Positions 60,187-64,000 of a stretch of 64,000 nucleotides of DNA are shown piece after piece. The stretch covers positions 49,940,859 to 50,004,858 of the forward strand of contig CM059575.1 of assembly GCA_030386875.1 (NCBI GenBank). The letters run 5' to 3'. Below the pieces are notes generated by a model. That model saw only the letters and a program-made list of their open reading frames with translations. It was not told where the DNA came from and searched no databases. Made by a program: the position numbers and the translations under genes. The stretch is from Morinoia aosen. Lineage: Eukaryota; Arthropoda; Malacostraca; Amphipoda; Talitridae. Position 1 is the first letter of the stretch; the number at the start of each line of letters is the position of its first letter.

Positions 60187-63100
60187 CTGCGAGCCAAATA
60201 GGTGAGGAGTGTGTGGCGGCGTAGCGCACACAGCGCGCCTGTGCGACACGGCCGAACTGTGTCACACACGCCGGGCCAGACTCTCGCCAAGGCAATGGTC
60301 AAGTTTTTCTGGCTATGGCCAATACATGAATGAAGTTACCATATGCCTACTTTGCCTTGCAAGTGAGCTATCGTTCCCCTTCGTTAGTGATGATGCTCTG
60401 TTGCGTCATATTGAACGAATTAAATACTTTGCACAATGTTTCATACTTTGCACAATGTTTCACAATTGCAACGTATTTGATGGAACAGGCAAACATTATA
60501 TGAGGGATGTGAACATAATTTCTGCTGTATTTGATAATTGTGCGGTCCTGTCCATAGAATATCCGTGTCTGTATGGAAATTTCTAGTTCAGCCTAAAAAT
60601 AGGAGAAAAATAAAATACATTGCTCCTGAGATATTTTTGAAAACTTACATTGAAATTTGGACGAGTAAATTTAAATATATTGGTTAAATTAATTCACCCT
60701 ATACAAAAGTAATGAACTTGATAGGATAGCGAGTGTCTTGATTAGAGGGAACTGCGGAAGCATCATGCTGGTACAATCAAACGTCGATCTTGTTTTTTAC
60801 AAAAAAGATCATTCACCATAAGTTTTGAAATATTATGAACCGTCAACACATGAAATAACCACCAGTTCTTGAAAAGATAGGACCAATATGGTCAGTTACA
60901 AACGACGTGTAGTTAACCTTGCTAATAATGAAGAAGAGCACGAATAAAAGAGATTCGATCAAGGACATATGCGCAATTAGGCAAATAAGGGGCTAATTTT
61001 ATTGTTCAGACTCACATGGATGCGGTAGTAAAAAGCCGGTATGTGTAGAGTGAGCAGAACTTCGTAGGTGAGCTGAAAATGATGAGACTTTGGGTTGACA
61101 TTAGTGGACGAGTAGACGAGTAGATCTTCTTAATAATTGGACCCTTTGAAGATGCAACTGTGCAGACCTTCGAAATTCTAGAAGTGGGAGAATGCCATAG
61201 AGTGAGGATTATTGTCCCTTATATCAAGAAGATCTGAGAAAAGCTCCGCTTGAAATGGGAAAAAATTTGAAACGTGTATTATTGAGTTGGAAATAGCTCG
61301 ACAATTTCAGCTGTGACTGCAGCGTTTATGGACAATTTTATTGAAAAAATACATTACCTATTTTAAGTATCTGCTAAAAATTTGGTCGTAGTTCATGCAA
61401 CTGGCGTCAAATTATTTAGAAAAATCCCACTCGAACGAAGGATCTGTTACAATCAGCCTACCTTAACACCATGCTGTGCATTAGAAGAACAGTTATATTG
61501 TTATAGTCTCTAAAAACTAAGAATTCTTCTTTAGAAACTGGTTTGCTATTAGCCGGCCTGATGGCAGTATCGAGGAATTGGTGAGCAGTCTTAGGCAAAT
61601 TGTCGTTCTGCTGCCGGTGAGGCTTTGGTGACAATGTGACGCACGCACCATCATTAAACGGCCGCCATAGCAAATAATTCATATTCGTGAGAGATCTCTC
61701 TGTTCGCAACCGTACTGAACTGGTTGTTGAATAATGTGATGCAAAGCCACGTGGAAACATCAGATACACCTAAAAGATTTATTCTGAATCGTTCATGTGA
61801 AAACGTAATTTATCGGCGAGATTTTTGAGCGTTTCTACTGCACCCAAACACCCATCTCGTCTGGCTTATGACGCTCTTTAGGTTTCATTTTTAGAAGCAG
61901 CGTACACGCGGCCCCGTTAAAAAAAATAACTGGACTCGATGTTTCCCTTAAATGAATATTCCAGATATGGATGACTAACAAATACATACATCCTAATAGC
62001 ACCCGAGGTTAAAGTATTCTTGCATTTCCGCTCTGATGAAACTCGTACCACAGATACGGTTATTGTACCGTCTTTATTAGAAATAAACTGTTCTTTTTTT
62101 TGAGCATCATTAAGAGCGTGACAGAGAGACGGACCTACCATCCATGCAAGCAACAACTGAGTATTATTATATAATGGATACCTTTCCTTGCACAAGGATA
62201 AACACTTCTTAATACATGGAAACTTGATGAGTTCAAATTAAAAGCTGTAAAGCTGTTCCGAATTACCAGCGCTTGACAGAATGTGCCTCCATCTTGGGTA
62301 GTGTTCAATTAACAATTTCAAGCTGTTAAATTGTTGAAATCTGTTATAAATCAGTATCGCGCAGTTATATCTAATCTTTTAGAGGATATTTCCACATCCA
62401 TCTGAATACAAATTCATTTAACATCAAACTAAAGAATTCACCAGTTTTCTCAAAAAAATGTGAAGAATATCCTTACTAATATTCAAATCTAACAAAGACA
62501 TGCAAAAATATTTGTAAAATCATGCTCTCTAGAGACTTCAACAGAAAAAGCAGTAGAATAATTAGTAGTGAAGGAACAAGAAAAAATTAGAATAAATATT
62601 ATATAATAAAACGCCAGGTGTTTCTTTAATTTATAAATAAATAAATTTTTACATTTTTCTGCGTAGCTTTTCATACATTATTACAATTTTAAAGGGAATC
62701 TCATTGAACCCATCAAATTGGCTGGACCGTCTCGGTTGGTTGGTCTGTCTCTCTTTCACGCACTTAAAGTATGCTTAATTAATGGCTGTGTCTGTGATAC
62801 AAGTTTCACTATATAGTGCTCAAGCACAAAAATATTTTAATTGCGGGTACTATCAGGATGGAAATATTTGCCTGTTATCTGACCTCTGGAAGATTTGTCT
62901 AAAGAAAATGTCGAATCTCGTCATTTTTGGCGGTTTGTGTAGACGAGTTTCCAAATAAACCTAAAAGTCGCCGCGAGTTAATCATCAAATTTGACGTACG
63001 ACCCTAAAAACTGTTCTGAATTTTTGAAATGTTGCATTACCAGCAAAATCTTTTGATCTAAAGTTTGCGCCGGCTCTAGTTTTTCCAGAGCGATGATTCG

Positions 63101-64000
63101 AACCATTCAACCAATTTACAGTATTTTCGTATTTCCACGAGTGTTACATGAGCAATATCGTGAACTGAGATGAAAAATAATACACAGATAAATTTCTATT
63201 AGGATAGCAGATTTTGAGCTCATATGAATAAAGTGACTTGGAACAAAATCCAGTTATGAGGAGCGCTAAATCGTCAATACGTGATGAATTGAAATATTCT
63301 CTTACATGCATATTGGTATTGGATGCCTCCTAAAATCCGTGAGGCAAACTGTTACGAAGCATTTAAAGAGAGTCAAGTAGGTCATTTCTTCTCTAAGTAC
63401 TATAGCTGTTGAAAAATAACTCCTTAAGAACTATTCTACCGCTCCTTGACGATATTGTTGTGCACCAGAGCAACACTCAATGAGTATGCTAATAGAGTTT
63501 ATCATGTACGATGTACGCTGAGCAAACAACTCTCCTCAAGGGAACTTTCGCTGCCCTCCGCATCAGCCTTTGTCGTTGTAGGAATCAGTTGAGGGAGGTC
63601 AGATCTGTAGCTGAGAGGACCTAATTGTTCCTGAAGTTTCTTTGTTTTTCGCGAGGGAAACTAGGGTACGTAGCGTACAAACGCTATCTTGCACGAGTGT
63701 TTTTTTTTCTTGTCATACGTGCTCTGTTCTACATTTCGCCTCTTTTAGAGGCTTATTCCATCATTTGCCTCAGCAGCGCGTTGCACCAAAAGAGATGCTC
63801 AAATTTTGTGCACTAGGGTTGCCACTAAAACTGAACCTGAAACTACGCTCTTGGAAGAACACTAACTTCTGCTCCATCTTATTATTTTTCGGTATTTTTA
63901 GGTAAAAGGAACATTTTTGATACCTGTGCCTTACATCCAGCTGAAACTTATCTATATTGGCGAGTGATTAAAGTAAATTTAAGATAGATATGTAACATTA
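60187..64000. other. No confident gene
   Basis: AT-rich apart from a CpG-rich patch at 60190-60290. A minus-strand frame at about 61445-61726 has protein-like composition (NYLLWRPFNDGACVTLSPKP), with an AACAACCAG acceptor-like start and a weak GTAGGC donor. I could not support it further. No mobile-element ends were seen. Confidence 0.35.

Noticed and set aside
61445-61769. Minus-strand frame with NYLLWRPFNDGACV
   Set aside because: Composition is suggestive, but the donor is weak (GTAGGC), the acceptor lacks a good pyrimidine tract and no family is recognised.
1-64000. CRISPR array, operon or prokaryotic gene organisation
   Set aside because: No spaced identical direct repeats with unique spacers, no dense coding and no ribosome-binding-site-linked ORFs; the content is eukaryotic.

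Overview
The window looks like a gene-poor, AT-rich stretch of a eukaryotic nuclear genome. It has no operons, no bacterial-style dense coding and no long open frames. What can be recognised is decayed transposable elements (mariner, Tc1-like, two hAT-type elements, a Penelope-like element, a Ty3/gypsy fragment), non-autonomous repeats, minisatellites, and a few short exon-like segments bounded by GT/AG splice signals. This mix fits an arthropod, most likely an insect with large introns or long intergenic DNA. That is an inference from element content; no host gene was identified by name.

Layout. 1-11.7 kb: mostly unassignable DNA with one small minus-strand ORF encoding a hydrophobic peptide (about 9.0 kb). 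11.7-12.8 kb: a 74-bp minisatellite beside a GC/CpG-rich segment and a minus-strand reading frame broken by one stop. 13.5-14.3 kb: a short hAT-like element that keeps only a BED zinc finger. 16.4-16.9 kb: a MITE-like element built of GACACAC/GTGTGTC modules. 17.0-17.4 kb: the best host exon candidate, minus strand, Ser/Asn-rich, with both splice signals. 18.4-32.2 kb: dispersed repeats (a two-part repeat at 18.4/19.6/24.4 kb, and a family of three copies at 25.8, 31.8 and 43.9 kb) and small tandem arrays. 34.65-37.12 kb: a hAT element with matching terminal inverted repeats, an exact 8-bp target duplication and a broken transposase. 38.3-39.3 kb: a Tc1-like remnant. 45.0-45.3 kb: a perfect inverted repeat with 151-bp arms and an 11-bp loop. 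46.0-47.3 kb: a 29-bp tandem array beside a dead mariner transposase. 49.0 kb: a second good minus-strand exon candidate. 50.2-52.3 kb: a Penelope-like element with inverted arms, each carrying a hammerhead-like CTGATGA...GAAAC motif, with a gypsy integrase-tail fragment nested in one arm. 55.5-56.3 kb: a second Tc1-like remnant. 56.6, 60.0 and 30.5 kb: weak coding candidates.

The two best exon candidates (17.0 and 49.0 kb) are both on the minus strand and may belong to one gene with very long introns, but nothing in the sequence links them. No tRNA, rRNA, CRISPR array or endogenous virus could be supported. The most unusual items are the perfect palindrome at 45 kb, the Penelope element with its hammerhead-like motifs, and the hAT element with intact ends and TTACCCTAA-like subterminal repeats.
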